Shown: piece after piece, positions 1 through 11,752 of the stretch
Position numbering within the stretch: the stretch's first letter is position 1
Layout of the letters: every line of letters starts with the position of its first letter
Source of the DNA: Azoarcus olearius
GTDB lineage: Bacteria; Pseudomonadota; Gammaproteobacteria; Burkholderiales; Rhodocyclaceae
Direction of reading: 5' to 3'
NCBI RefSeq assembly: GCF_001682385.1
Contig: NZ_CP016210.1
Coordinates: 1,798,001 to 1,862,000 of the forward strand
DNA: 64,000 bases
Program-made: the position numbers and the translations under genes
Notes under the pieces: model-generated
The model's database searches: none
Told to the model about the DNA's origin: nothing
What the model saw: only the letters and a program-made list of their open reading frames with translations

Positions 1-156
1 CGCCCGGACTTCGGCAAACCGCCGCTGTGGCCGGACAACCCCCACGTGGTTGCCGTGGCCACCGACGCAGACATCGCCTGTCCGCTGCCGCGCCTGCCGC
101 TCAACGACGCGGCCGCGGTTGCGGCCTTCATTCTCGAATTCACGGAGTCCACATGA
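1..156 (+). CDS. mobB: MobB, molybdopterin-guanine dinucleotide biosynthesis adaptor (C-terminal end only)
   Basis: Frame 1 is open from the left edge and gives 51 residues before a TGA. The visible tail contains KPPLWPDNPHVVAVATD and then PLPRLPLNDAAAVAAFI. This is the usual ending of MobB, the GTP-binding partner of MobA in guanylating molybdopterin. The P-loop and most of the protein lie outside the window. The stop overlaps the moeA start (ATGA), indicating translational coupling in a molybdenum-cofactor operon. Identity rests on the tail motif and the neighbours, so it is good but not certain. Confidence 0.7.
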   Translation, partial: RPDFGKPPLWPDNPHVVAVATDADIACPLPRLPLNDAAAVAAFILEFTEST

Positions 157-1358
157 ACGCCAGCATGCTCTCCTTCGACGAAGCGCTTGCCGCGCTCCTC
201 GGTCACGCGCGTCCGGTTCGCGAGGTCGATCAGGTTGACACCATGGTCGCCAACGGGCGCGTGCTCGCCGTGGCCCAGCACTCCCCGATCGACCAGCCGC
301 CGATGGACAACTCCGCCATGGACGGCTACGCGTTGCGCGTGGCCGACGTTGCCGCGGCCGGCACCCGGCTGCCGGTGAGCCAGCGCATTCCCGCCGGCGG
401 CACCGCGCATGCGCTGGCGGCCGGAACCGCCGCGCGCATCTTCACCGGCGCTCCGCTGCCGGCCGGTGCTGACGCCGTGGTGATGCAGGAATTCTGCGAA
501 CACGACGGTGAGAGCGTGATCGTCAACCGCGTTCCCCGCCTCGGTGAGGCGGTGCGGCGCGCCGGCGAGGACATCCGCGCGGGCGCGGCGATTCTCCCTG
601 CCGGCACGCGGCTGCGGCCGCAGGAGGTGGCGCTGGCGGCCTCGGTCGGTCTCGCCCAGCTGCCCGTCTTCCGCCGCGTGCGGGTGGCGATGTTCTCCAC
701 CGGCAGCGAGCTGGTGATGCCCGGCGAGCCGCTGCCGCCCGGCGGAATCTACAACTCGAACCGTTTCATGCTGCATGCACTGCTGGTCGGGATGGGCTGT
801 GAAGTCACCGATTTCGGCATCGTGCCCGACCGGCTGGATGCGACCCGCGATGCGTTGCGCGCGGCCGCCGAGGGCCACGACCTGATCCTCACCAGCGGCG
901 GCGTGTCGATGGGCGAAGAAGACCACGTCAAGCCCGCGGTCGAGGCCGAGGGCAGCCTGGACATGTGGAAGATCGCGATGAAGCCCGGCAAGCCGCTCGC
1001 CTATGGCCGCGTCCGCGGCGCGGCGTTCATCGGCCTGCCCGGCAACCCGGTATCGAGCTTCGTCACCTTCCTGCTGATGGTCCGGCCCTTCCTGCTCGCC
1101 ACCCAGGGCGTGGCCGAGACGGCGCCGCTGGCGCTGTCCCTGCGCGCCGCGTTCGACTGGCCGAAGCCGGACCGTCGGCGCGAGTTCCTGCGCGCGCGGG
1201 TCAACGCCGCCGGTGAAGTCGAACTCTTCTCCAACCAGGGCGCCGCCGCGCTCGGCTCCACCGTTTGGGCGAACGGGCTGGTCGACGTGCCCGCCGATAC
1301 CCCGATCCGCCAGGGTGACACCGTGCGCTTCCTGCCGTATGGCGAACTGCTTGCCTGA
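153..1358 (+). CDS. moeA: MoeA, molybdopterin molybdenumtransferase
   Basis: A 401-residue protein of normal MoeA length. MoeA inserts molybdate into adenylylated molybdopterin in the cytoplasm. The N-terminal MoeA domain carries DQPPMDNSAMDGYA near residue 50. The MoCF-fold core shows STGSELV near residue 180, TSGGVSMGEEDHVK near 246 and GLPGNPVSSF near 294. The C-terminal domain IV follows. The frame is open further upstream, but the ATG at 153 gives the family N-terminus and overlaps the mobB stop, so it is chosen. moaD follows after 12 bp. Confidence 0.96.
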   Translation: MNASMLSFDEALAALLGHARPVREVDQVDTMVANGRVLAVAQHSPIDQPPMDNSAMDGYALRVADVAAAGTRLPVSQRIPAGGTAHALAAGTAARIFTGAPLPAGADAVVMQEFCEHDGESVIVNRVPRLGEAVRRAGEDIRAGAAILPAGTRLRPQEVALAASVGLAQLPVFRRVRVAMFSTGSELVMPGEPLPPGGIYNSNRFMLHALLVGMGCEVTDFGIVPDRLDATRDALRAAAEGHDLILTSGGVSMGEEDHVKPAVEAEGSLDMWKIAMKPGKPLAYGRVRGAAFIGLPGNPVSSFVTFLLMVRPFLLATQGVAETAPLALSLRAAFDWPKPDRRREFLRARVNAAGEVELFSNQGAAALGSTVWANGLVDVPADTPIRQGDTVRFLPYGELLA

Positions 1359-1370
1359 CTATACTGAGCC

Positions 1371-1625
1371 ATGAACGTCAAGATCCTGTTTTTTGCCAGC
1401 CTGCGTGAAGCGCTGGGAACCGCGTCCGAGTCCTATACGTTGCCGGCCGGCGGCCTCACCGTCGGCACCCTGCGGGCGGAACTGGCGCTACGCGGGGAGC
1501 GTTGGCAGGCACTGGCGCCCGGGCGCAATGTGCGCGCGGCGGTGAACCAGCGTATGGCCGGGCCGGAGGTGGAACTGCGCCCCGGCGATGAAGTGGCCTT
1601 TTTCCCGCCGGTTACCGGAGGCTGA
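1371..1625 (+). CDS. moaD: MoaD, molybdopterin synthase sulfur-carrier subunit
   Basis: An 84-residue ubiquitin-like protein. It begins MNVKILFFASLREALG and ends in the diagnostic Gly-Gly (PPVTGG), whose last glycine is activated and thiocarboxylated. It donates sulfur to precursor Z inside the MoaD-MoaE synthase. It lies 12 bp after moeA and 4 bp before moaE, so the three are almost certainly co-transcribed and the two synthase subunits made together. Confidence 0.96.
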   Translation: MNVKILFFASLREALGTASESYTLPAGGLTVGTLRAELALRGERWQALAPGRNVRAAVNQRMAGPEVELRPGDEVAFFPPVTGG

Positions 1626-1629
1626 AACG

Positions 1630-2100
1630 ATGTCGATCAGCGTTCAGGAAGAGGATTTCGATGTCGGCGCCGAGATCGACGCGCTGACCGCGGGCAGGGT
1701 GGATGTCGGTGCGGTGGCGAGCTTCGTCGGCCTGGTTCGGGATGCGAACGAAGGCAGCGGTGTTTCGGCGATGACCCTGGAGCACTATCCGGGGATGACC
1801 GAGCAGGCACTCGCGGACATCGTCGCGGAGGCCGAGGCGCGCTGGAGGCTGAACGCGGTGCGCGTGATCCACCGCTACGGCCGGCTGGTGCCGGGCGACC
1901 GCATCGTGTTCGTCGCGGTGGCGGGGGCGCACCGTGGTGAAGCTTTCGCCGCCTGCGAGTTCATCATGGACTACCTGAAGACGCGGGCGCCGTTCTGGAA
2001 GCGCGAGGAAACGCCGCAGGGTGCGCGCTGGGTGGACGCGCGCGAGGGCGACGACGCCGCAGCCGCGCGCTGGGGCACAGGCGGCGAGGGCGGGCGCTAG
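1630..2100 (+). CDS. moaE: MoaE, molybdopterin synthase catalytic subunit
   Basis: A 156-residue protein. It pairs with MoaD and converts cyclic pyranopterin monophosphate to molybdopterin. Family motifs seen are GAVASFVGLVRD near residue 28, LEHYPGMTE near 50, VIHRYGRLVPGD near 80 and the active-site segment DYLKTRAPFWKRE near 117 with the conserved lysines. The frame is open 14 codons earlier, but the ATG at 1630 gives the typical N-terminus just after moaD. Last gene of the cluster; a strong terminator follows. Confidence 0.96.
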   Translation: MSISVQEEDFDVGAEIDALTAGRVDVGAVASFVGLVRDANEGSGVSAMTLEHYPGMTEQALADIVAEAEARWRLNAVRVIHRYGRLVPGDRIVFVAVAGAHRGEAFAACEFIMDYLKTRAPFWKREETPQGARWVDAREGDDAAAARWGTGGEGGR

Positions 2101-2120
2101 GCGACCCGGCACGCAGCAAT

Positions 2121-2151
2121 AAAAAACGGCGCCCGCGGGCGCCGTTTTTTT
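2121..2151. terminator. Bidirectional rho-independent terminator between moaE and the phasin gene
   Basis: A perfect GC-rich hairpin (ACGGCGCCC / GGGCGCCGT, tiny loop) is flanked by an A-run on the left and seven T on the right. It can therefore end transcription from both convergent genes. Confidence 0.9.
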
Positions 2152-2166
2152 GTCGCCGAGGCGATC

Positions 2167-2670
2167 TTACTTGCGCGGGCGGGCTGCGCCGGTGAAGGCC
2201 TGGAAGGCTTCGGCCGAGGCGCGGGTGACCTGCTCGAAGGCGGCGCGGGTGGTGTCCATCGCCGTCTGGATCGCGCCCATCGCGTTCTGGTCGGTGATCG
2301 GCATGCCCTGGAACATCTTCTGCATCGCTTCGAACACGTCGGTGCTGCCGGTGGTCAGCTGTTCGCCGACCAGCTTGCCAACTTCGGCCTGGGCACGGGA
2401 GGTGAGTTCCGCGATCTCGCGAGCGCAGGACAGCATCTTCTCGGTGGTCGATTGGGCGAACTGGGTACGCAGTTCCAGCAGATCCTTGGGGTCCTTGGTG
2501 GAGGACAGGGCCTTGGCGTTCTCCACGCCTTCCTCGAACAAGGCCTTGGCGGTGGTGACCTGGATTTCCATGATGCGCTGCGAGTTCTCGATCGACAGCT
2601 GGGCCAGGCGCATCGCCGCTTCGAGGTTCTTCTTTTGCAGTTCGTTGAACTGATCCTGTTTGCTTGCCAT
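2167..2670 (-). CDS. phaP: Phasin family protein (PHA granule-associated)
   Basis: A 167-residue, mostly helical protein of the Phasin_2 type. It begins MASKQDQFNELQKKNLEAAMRLAQ, continues through MEIQVTTAKALFEEGVENAKAL, and ends with an Ala-rich stretch (FEQVTRASAEAFQAFTGAARP). Phasins coat polyhydroxyalkanoate granules and limit their size, which implies that the host stores PHA. The start at 2670 follows a clear GGAGG-type ribosome site and gives the standard N-terminus; longer in-frame starts do not. Monocistronic, ending at the shared terminator. Confidence 0.9.
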   Translation of the reverse strand: MASKQDQFNELQKKNLEAAMRLAQLSIENSQRIMEIQVTTAKALFEEGVENAKALSSTKDPKDLLELRTQFAQSTTEKMLSCAREIAELTSRAQAEVGKLVGEQLTTGSTDVFEAMQKMFQGMPITDQNAMGAIQTAMDTTRAAFEQVTRASAEAFQAFTGAARPRK

Positions 2671-2838
2671 GTGTTTTCCTCCGCGCGCGGTTGAATGTTG
2701 TAAGAGGCGCTCAAGACTCCGGCAGTTGCTGGTGTGGCCTTGAACCACGGTTTCTGCTCCCTCCGCCTCGCCGAGAACCATAACACAGGCATGGGGCAGC
2801 GGGGCAGCGCGAACCCGCGGCGCGGCCCGGCGATACCG

Positions 2839-2866
2839 CTTGATTTCGGCCGCGCCGGCCCCATAT
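2839..2866 (+). promoter_or_regulatory. Candidate sigma-32 (RpoH) heat-shock promoter of clpB
   Basis: CTTGAT at 2839-2844 (consensus CTTGAA) and CCCCATAT at 2859-2866 (consensus CCCCATNT) are 14 nt apart. The expected transcript start is about 28 nt before the clpB ATG. The -10 element is a complete match, and clpB is a classic RpoH target, so the assignment is strong for a motif call. Confidence 0.75.
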
Positions 2867-2900
2867 CCGTGCCAAGCCGCTCAGCATAAGGACGATCGTC

Positions 2901-5483
<2,583 letters not shown>

Positions 5484-5499
5484 GCACGGCGCATGTTGA

Positions 5500-5523
5500 A
5501 AGGGCGGCCCGCGGGCCGCCCTT
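5500..5523. terminator. Hairpin between convergent clpB and the GGDEF-EAL gene
   Basis: An inverted repeat AAGGGCGGCCC / GGGCCGCCCTT separated by 2 nt lies between the two stop codons. There is only a short T-run (CTTGT), so it is a plausible but weak intrinsic terminator. Confidence 0.6.
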
Positions 5524-5529
5524 GTCCGT

Positions 5530-8500
5530 TTACGCCTCTTCGGTGGCCTGCATCCAGGCTTCGAACGCGGCCACGTCGAGCGGGCGCGAGTACAGATAAC
5601 CCTGCAGCGTGTGACAACCGCGCGCAACCAGGAAGTCGCGCTGGGCGACGGTCTCCACGCCTTCGGCGACGACTTCGAGGCCGAGGTCGCGCGCGAGCGA
5701 CAGCGTCGCCGCCGTCACCGCCGCATCTTCCGGGTCGCCCGGCAGATCTTTCACGAAGGAGCGGTCGATCTTGAGCCGGCCGATCGGCAGCCGCTTGAGG
5801 TAGGCGAGACTGGAGTATCCGGTGCCGAAGTCGTCGAGCGCGAGCGAGAGGCCCATGTTGGCGAGTTCGCGCAGCCGGCGCGACAGCGCGTCGCTCGCAT
5901 CCATCAGCGCGCTCTCGGTGATTTCCAGCTCGATGCGTTCCGGGTTGGCGCCGGTTTCCGCCAGCACCTGCACCACACTGTCGACGAAGTCGGCGCGGCG
6001 GAACTGGAGCGCGGAGATGTTGACCCCGACCATCAGGTGCAGCCCGCTGCGCGCCCATTTCACCTGCTGGCGACAGGCCTCGCGCAGCACCCATTCGCCC
6101 AGCGGCACGATCAGGCCCGAGTCCTCCGCGATCGGAATGAACTGGGCCGGCGGCACCAGGCCGAAGTCCGGATGCTGCCAGCGGACCAGCGCCTCGCAGC
6201 CGTTCGGTCGGTCGCTGGTGGCGGCCACCTGGGGCTGGTAGTGCAACGTCAGCTCGTTGCGCTCGATCGCGCGGCGCAGCGCGTTTTCGAGCAGCAACCG
6301 TTCGAGCGCCCGGGTGTTCATCTCGGGCACGAAGAACTGGAAGTTGTTGCGGCCGACTTCCTTGGCGCCGTACATCGCGGTGTCGGCGTGTTTGAGCAGC
6401 GTGTCCACATCGGTGCCGTCGCTGGGGAACAGCGAAATGCCGATGCTCACCGAAGGGGCGAGTTCGTGGTCGTCGATCACCACCGGTGTGGCGAGCGCAT
6501 CCAGCATCTTGCGCGCCACCGCCGCGGCGTCCTCCGCGCGCGTTACGCGCGGCAGCAGGGCGACGAATTCGTCGCCGCCGAGGCGGGCGAAGCTGTCCTC
6601 CTCGCGCAGGCAATGAGCCAGGCGCTGCGCCACCGCCGCGAGCAGGCGGTCGCCCACTGGGTGGCCGAGCGAATCGTTCACCGTCTTGAAGTTGTCGAGA
6701 TCGAGGAACAGCACCGCCAGGATGTGCTGGTGGCGCTGCGCCAGGCTGAGCGCGCTGCGCGCCTGGTTCATCCACGCGCTGCGGTTGGGCAGCCCGGTCA
6801 GCGAATCGTAATGGGCAAGGTACTGGATGTGCGCCTCGGCCTCGCGCGCGCTGGTCACGTCCTGCACCGTACCGCGGATGCGTTCCAGCACGCCGTCCTG
6901 CCACTCGCTCTCGATCTGGAACTGCACGATGCGGGTGGGACGGGCCTGGACGCGACAGTCCAGCGTGGCGTGGTCGGGGGCGCGCGCGACCTGTTCGAGG
7001 GCGCCAAGCAGGGCAGGGCGGTCGAGCGGGATCACCGCGTCCATCAGTTCTTCCATGGTGCCCAGCCGGCCTTCCGGGCGTTCCAGCACGCGGTGCAGCT
7101 CGGCCGAGCAGCGCACCTCGCACAACTCGTTGTCGGTTTCCCAGCTGCCCAGCCGGGCCACGCGCTGCGCTTGGGCGAGCGCGGCCTGCTGTTGGCGCAG
7201 CTTGCTGCCTGCGCTCGCCAGTTCGGTGGTGCGGCGCTCGATCAGGGCCGCGATGCGGCGCGTATTGCCGGTAGTGATGAGCAGGAACGCGCCGAGGATG
7301 CCGACCGACACCAGCCCGATCGCGATCGAACTCCACGCCGCCCAGCTGCGGATCGCGCCGAGGTATTCCGGCCCCGCGCGCTGCACGAGGCTCCACTGGC
7401 GGCCCGCGAACTGCAGCGCCGAGCGGCTGACCGGCAGGCCGCGCGCCCAGTCCGCTGAGTCGCATCCGACAGGCCCCGCGAGCCGGCGGTTGCCGACTGG
7501 CGCATCGAGGTCGGTGAGGCACAGCTCGATACCCGACGAGCGCGCGCCTTCCAGCGCCCCCGCGATCGCGTCGTCCATGCGGAACACGCCGGAGATCACG
7601 CCGCGCAGCCGCCGTTCGGCGGTGAAGTCGCTCTGGCGTTCGAACACGGCCAGATACACGATCACCCCGCGTTGATCGCCGCTTTCCTGCACCAGTCTTA
7701 CGCCTTCGGTCGTCACCGGACGGCCCGTCTGGCGGGTCTCGCGGATCGCTTCGGCGGTGGCCGGCAACGACAAGGGGTTGAGGCCGACCACGCTGCGATT
7801 GGTGCGGAAGGGTTCGACGAAGATGATCGGCAGGTATTCGTCGGCCTCCGCCGCGGTGAAGGTGCGGCCGTCGGGCTGGCGGTCGCGGATGCGGAAGTCG
7901 GGTGTGTCGGATTCCCGCAGCGCTGCTTCGAACGCGTCGCGCTGGGCGTGGCTGACGAGCGGACTCCAGCCGAAGTTCTGGGTCCCCGGGTAGCGCTCGA
8001 TCCATGGCATCACGAAGTCGCGGAAGTCGTTGCCGTTTACGTTTTCGCTGACGGTGATCAGACGCTCGATGGACTGCAGCATGTCCAGCTGCATGTCCAG
8101 GCGCTTGCGCACCTGGCTGGTGATGTGGTCGGCATCACGGCTGAACTGGGTTTCCACCCGCAGCGCTTCCCAGTTGCGGACCTGATGGAACGCAAATCCG
8201 AGCAGCACGATGGCGATGCCGAGGGGAATCGCGATGCCGAAGCGGCGCGCCCGCCAATCGGCCGCCGGGTGACCGAGAAACGCGAACATCAGCGGCGTCG
8301 CGACGACGACGCCGAGCGTGTCGCCCACCCACCAGTTCCACCAGTTGAATGTCGCGTCGCCGAAGGAGATGACGCCTGCCCCCATCAGCACCGGGATCGC
8401 GAAGGTGGGGCTGACGAGGCAGCTGAGCGGGGCGACGCCGAGCAGGAAGCGGATGATGGGGCGCGGCGCATCGAGCGGGTTGGGAAAGCCGATCAGGCGT

Positions 8501-8802
8501 TCGGCCAGCCATGCGCCCGCGCCTGCTTGCAGTACGGCGCCCAGCGGAACCAGTGCCGGGCCCCACCATACCGGCACCGCGACGGAGGACTGGAGCAGGG
8601 CCGGAATCTGTACGGCCAGCGAGCCGAGGAACACCGCGGGCAGGATACGCGGGCCGTAGATGATGCGCGCCGAAAGCGCAATGCCGGCCGCAGGGAAAAA
8701 CGGCACGGCATAGCCCGGCGGAACCGCAAGCTGCAACGACAGCCACCCGACGACGGCGTAGCCGAGGGCGACCAGGGAAAAACGGAGGGGGTTAGAACGC
8801 AT
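5530..8802 (-). CDS. MASE1-CHASE-PAS-GGDEF-EAL c-di-GMP signalling protein
   Basis: A 1090-residue membrane sensor with both c-di-GMP synthesis and hydrolysis modules. Residues 1-210 form a multi-helix MASE1-like membrane domain. Residues about 220-490 form a CHASE-type periplasmic sensor closed by a helix at 489-510. A PAS-like segment (535-650) precedes a GGDEF domain with intact GGDEF at 742-746 and an EAL domain with EAL at 869-871 and DDFGTGYSS at 990-998. Both output motifs look complete, so it could be bifunctional or have one activity dominant. The start at 8802 begins the first hydrophobic helix; a further 22 upstream codons lack family character. Ligand unknown. Confidence 0.93.
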   Translation of the reverse strand: MRSNPLRFSLVALGYAVVGWLSLQLAVPPGYAVPFFPAAGIALSARIIYGPRILPAVFLGSLAVQIPALLQSSVAVPVWWGPALVPLGAVLQAGAGAWLAERLIGFPNPLDAPRPIIRFLLGVAPLSCLVSPTFAIPVLMGAGVISFGDATFNWWNWWVGDTLGVVVATPLMFAFLGHPAADWRARRFGIAIPLGIAIVLLGFAFHQVRNWEALRVETQFSRDADHITSQVRKRLDMQLDMLQSIERLITVSENVNGNDFRDFVMPWIERYPGTQNFGWSPLVSHAQRDAFEAALRESDTPDFRIRDRQPDGRTFTAAEADEYLPIIFVEPFRTNRSVVGLNPLSLPATAEAIRETRQTGRPVTTEGVRLVQESGDQRGVIVYLAVFERQSDFTAERRLRGVISGVFRMDDAIAGALEGARSSGIELCLTDLDAPVGNRRLAGPVGCDSADWARGLPVSRSALQFAGRQWSLVQRAGPEYLGAIRSWAAWSSIAIGLVSVGILGAFLLITTGNTRRIAALIERRTTELASAGSKLRQQQAALAQAQRVARLGSWETDNELCEVRCSAELHRVLERPEGRLGTMEELMDAVIPLDRPALLGALEQVARAPDHATLDCRVQARPTRIVQFQIESEWQDGVLERIRGTVQDVTSAREAEAHIQYLAHYDSLTGLPNRSAWMNQARSALSLAQRHQHILAVLFLDLDNFKTVNDSLGHPVGDRLLAAVAQRLAHCLREEDSFARLGGDEFVALLPRVTRAEDAAAVARKMLDALATPVVIDDHELAPSVSIGISLFPSDGTDVDTLLKHADTAMYGAKEVGRNNFQFFVPEMNTRALERLLLENALRRAIERNELTLHYQPQVAATSDRPNGCEALVRWQHPDFGLVPPAQFIPIAEDSGLIVPLGEWVLREACRQQVKWARSGLHLMVGVNISALQFRRADFVDSVVQVLAETGANPERIELEITESALMDASDALSRRLRELANMGLSLALDDFGTGYSSLAYLKRLPIGRLKIDRSFVKDLPGDPEDAAVTAATLSLARDLGLEVVAEGVETVAQRDFLVARGCHTLQGYLYSRPLDVAAFEAWMQATEEA

Positions 8803-8951
8803 GGCGCGCAGTATAACGGCCCGCTTCGGGCGGCCCGTGTGCCGTCGGCCACGGATCGCGGCCAGCACACGCCGGATGCGCTACACTCCGGCCTCCGGCG
8901 CCGGCCCGTCCCGCCGTTCGTCGTATTCCCGCTGCTTATACGGAAATCAAG

Positions 8952-10850
8952 ATGTTCGACGCTGTTCGCAACAACAAGCGGGTGGCCCAGATCATTCTGG
9001 CCCTGCTCATCATCCCCTTCGCATTCTTCGGCCTCGACGCCTATTTCAAGGACGGTCCCGGCGGTGGCGAAGTCGCCGTCGTCGATGGGGCGCCGATCAC
9101 GGCGGCCGAGTTCGACCGCGCGCTGCGTGAGCGCCAGGATCGCCTGCGCAACGAAATGGGCGGTCCGGTGGATAGCGCCCTGCTCGAATCGCCGGCGCTG
9201 CGCCGCGCGGTGCTCGAAACCATGGTCAGCCAGCGTCTGCTCGCGCGCTATGCGGCGGACCGCCACATGGTGGTGACGCCGCAGCAACTGCAGGAGACGA
9301 TTGCCGCGGTGGAGGCCTTCCACGAGAACGGCCAGTTCTCGCTGCAGCGCTATCAGGATGTGCTGCGCGCGCAGAACATGACGCCCGCGGGTTTCGAAGC
9401 CCGGCTGGCGCAGGATGTGCGCATCCAGCAACTGGCCGCGTCGATCGGCGAAGCGGCGTTTACCCCGGCCGCATCGGCCAAGCGCTTCCTGCTCGCGCAG
9501 CTCGAAGAGCGCGAGGTACGCGAATTGCGTTTCCCCGCCAGCCGCTACCTCGGCGAGGTCAAGCTGGCCGAGGGCGCGGCGCAGGCCTTCTACGACGCCA
9601 ACGCAGCGCGCTTCGAGCAGCCGGCGCGGCTGAAGGCGGAATACGTGGTGCTGGACGAAGCCGCGCTGGCGAAGCAGGTCAAGGTTTCGGACGAGGAAGT
9701 CCGCGCGTTCTACGACGGCAATCCGGGCCGTTTCGGCCAGCCGGAAGAGCGTCGTGCGCGCCACATCCTGATCCAGGTGGATGCCGGCGCGCCTGAGGCA
9801 GAGGTGGCCAAGGCCAAGGCCGCGATCGACGAGATTGCCGCCACCCTCGCCAAGGATCCGGGCCGTTTCGAGGCGCTCGCCAAGGCGTCGTCGCAGGACT
9901 CGGGTTCGGCCGCGCGCGGCGGGGATCTCGGCTTCTTCGGCCGGGGCGCGATGGTCAAGCCGTTCGAGGACGCGGCCTTCGGTCAGGCCAAGGGCGTCGT
10001 CGGTCCGGTGGTGCGCTCCGATTTCGGTTTCCACATCATCCAGGTGACCGACATCAAGCCGGCGACCACGCGTTCGCTGGACAGCGTGCGCGGCGAGATC
10101 GTGGACGAACTGCGCAAGCAGGCGGCCGGGCGTCGTTTTGCCGAAGTCGCCAACGATTTCTCCAATATGGTCTACGAGCAGCCGGACAGCCTGAAGCCGG
10201 TGGCGGAGCAGTTCGGCCTCGAGGTGCGGACCAGCGACTGGGTGCAGCGCGGTGCCGACGCGGTGGGTAGCGTCAGCAGCAGCAAGCTGGTGGATGCGCT
10301 GTTTGCCGAAGACGCGAGCAAGAACGGCCGCAACACCCAGGCGATCGAACTGGGTCCGAACGCGCTGGCGGCAGGGCGGGTGGCGGCGTTCGAGCCGGCC
10401 CAGCGCCTGCCGTTCGATCAGGTCCGGGCCGAGATCGAGCAGCAATTGCGCAACGAAGAGGCCGCCAAGCTGGCCACCGAGCGTGGCAGCGCTGCGCTCG
10501 CCGCCCTGGAAAAGGGCGAGGCTGCGGGGGGCGGTGAGTTTTCGGCCGCGCGCAAGCTCCAGCGCGGCGCGCCGGCGCTGCCCGCCGCGGCGATGCAGGC
10601 CGTCTTCGCGGCCCCGTCCGGAAAGCTGCCGGCGCACGTCGGCGTTGCGCTGCCGGAAGGGGGCTACGCGGTTTATCGCATCGATGCGGTCAACCGCCCC
10701 GTGCTGGCGGATGATGATCCCCGCATCGCGGCCGTCGCCTCGCAGTATTCGCGCATGGTCGCGGAGCGCGATTTCGGCAGTTTCCTTGCCGGGCTGCGGG
10801 AGCGCTACAAGGTCGAGATCAAGCTGCCGGCCGCCCCGCCGCGCGAATAG
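8952..10850 (+). CDS. ppiD: PpiD-like periplasmic peptidyl-prolyl isomerase / SurA_N chaperone
   Basis: A 632-residue inner-membrane-anchored periplasmic folding factor. A short cytoplasmic N-terminus (MFDAVRNNKRVAQ) leads into one helix (about 13-31). A SurA_N-like chaperone domain with VDGAPITAAEFDRAL begins near residue 40. A parvulin PpiC domain at about 262-370 carries RRARHILIQVDAG and GGDLGFFGRGAMVKPFEDA. A long C-terminal chaperone region follows. PpiD acts on proteins emerging from the Sec translocon. Monocistronic, divergent from the GGDEF-EAL gene and ended by the terminator at 10871. Confidence 0.92.
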   Translation: MFDAVRNNKRVAQIILALLIIPFAFFGLDAYFKDGPGGGEVAVVDGAPITAAEFDRALRERQDRLRNEMGGPVDSALLESPALRRAVLETMVSQRLLARYAADRHMVVTPQQLQETIAAVEAFHENGQFSLQRYQDVLRAQNMTPAGFEARLAQDVRIQQLAASIGEAAFTPAASAKRFLLAQLEEREVRELRFPASRYLGEVKLAEGAAQAFYDANAARFEQPARLKAEYVVLDEAALAKQVKVSDEEVRAFYDGNPGRFGQPEERRARHILIQVDAGAPEAEVAKAKAAIDEIAATLAKDPGRFEALAKASSQDSGSAARGGDLGFFGRGAMVKPFEDAAFGQAKGVVGPVVRSDFGFHIIQVTDIKPATTRSLDSVRGEIVDELRKQAAGRRFAEVANDFSNMVYEQPDSLKPVAEQFGLEVRTSDWVQRGADAVGSVSSSKLVDALFAEDASKNGRNTQAIELGPNALAAGRVAAFEPAQRLPFDQVRAEIEQQLRNEEAAKLATERGSAALAALEKGEAAGGGEFSAARKLQRGAPALPAAAMQAVFAAPSGKLPAHVGVALPEGGYAVYRIDAVNRPVLADDDPRIAAVASQYSRMVAERDFGSFLAGLRERYKVEIKLPAAPPRE

Positions 10851-10870
10851 CGGACAGTGGCAAAAAGAAA

Positions 10871-10897
10871 AACGCCCGGTCCAAGCCGGGCGTTTTT
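10871..10897. terminator. Bidirectional terminator between ppiD and fabI
   Basis: The hairpin AACGCCCGG / CCGGGCGTT has a 6-nt loop, an upstream A-rich tract and a downstream T6. It serves both convergent genes. Confidence 0.9.
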
Positions 10898-10930
10898 TCA
10901 TGCGGCGGCGGTGTGCCGCGCGCGTCGGGT

Positions 10931-11722
10931 TCAGACCTGTTCGGAGTTGCCGAGCGCGGTGGTGTTGAATCCGGCATCGACGTACATGACTTCGCCGGTG
11001 ATGCCGCTGGCCAGATCGGAGCACATGAACGCGGCGGCGTTGCCGACTTCGTCGATGGTGACGTTACGGCGCAGCGGCGCATTGCGCTCGTTGAACGCCA
11101 GCAGCTTGCCGAAGCTGCCGATGCCCGAGGCCGCCAGGGTCTTGATCGGACCCGCCGAGATCGCGTTGACGCGGGTGCCTTCGGGGCCCACGCAAACGGC
11201 CATGTAGCGCACCGAGGCTTCGAGGCTGGCCTTGGCCAGGCCCATGATGTTGTAGTTGGGCATGGTGCGCACCGCGCCGAGATACGACAGCGTCAGCAGC
11301 GCGCCATTGCGGCCCTTCATCAGCGGGCGGGCGGCCTTGGCCAGCGCCGGGAAGCTGTAGGCGCTGACTTCCTGCGAGATGCGGAACGCTTCACGCGAGA
11401 AACCGTCGAGGAAGTCGCCTTCGAGCGCGTCGCTCGGCGCGAAAGCGATGGAGTGCACCAGACCGTCGAGGCCATCCCATTTCTGGGCGAGCTGCTCGAA
11501 AAGGGCGTTGATCTCGGCGTCGTTCTGAACGTCACAGGCGTACAGCATGTCGCTGTCGAAGTCCGCGGCCATCTTCGCCACGCGCTCCTGGAACCGCTCG
11601 TTCTGGTAGGTGAACGCGAGTTGCGCGCCTTCGCGATGCATGGCTTTGGCAATGCCGTAGGCAATCGAGCGATTGCTGAGCAGACCGGTGATGAGGATGC
11701 GTTTGCCGGCGAGAAAGCCCAT
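10931..11722 (-). CDS. fabI: FabI, enoyl-[acyl-carrier-protein] reductase (NADH)
   Basis: A 263-residue short-chain dehydrogenase-type enzyme for the last step of the fatty-acid elongation cycle. The N-terminal cofactor motif of Fab[16 protein letters not shown], is present. The catalytic set is Tyr147, Tyr157 and Lys164 (SYLGA...[14 protein letters not shown]). The C-terminal [16 protein letters not shown] is typical. Length and motifs match FabI rather than FabL or FabV. This is the triclosan/isoniazid-class target family. Monocistronic. Confidence 0.97.
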   Translation of the reverse strand: MGFLAGKRILITGLLSNRSIAYGIAKAMHREGAQLAFTYQNERFQERVAKMAADFDSDMLYACDVQNDAEINALFEQLAQKWDGLDGLVHSIAFAPSDALEGDFLDGFSREAFRISQEVSAYSFPALAKAARPLMKGRNGALLTLSYLGAVRTMPNYNIMGLAKASLEASVRYMAVCVGPEGTRVNAISAGPIKTLAASGIGSFGKLLAFNERNAPLRRNVTIDEVGNAAAFMCSDLASGITGEVMYVDAGFNTTALGNSEQV

Positions 11723-11752
11723 GTAGTACAGCTCCGAATGACAGAGCCAAGG

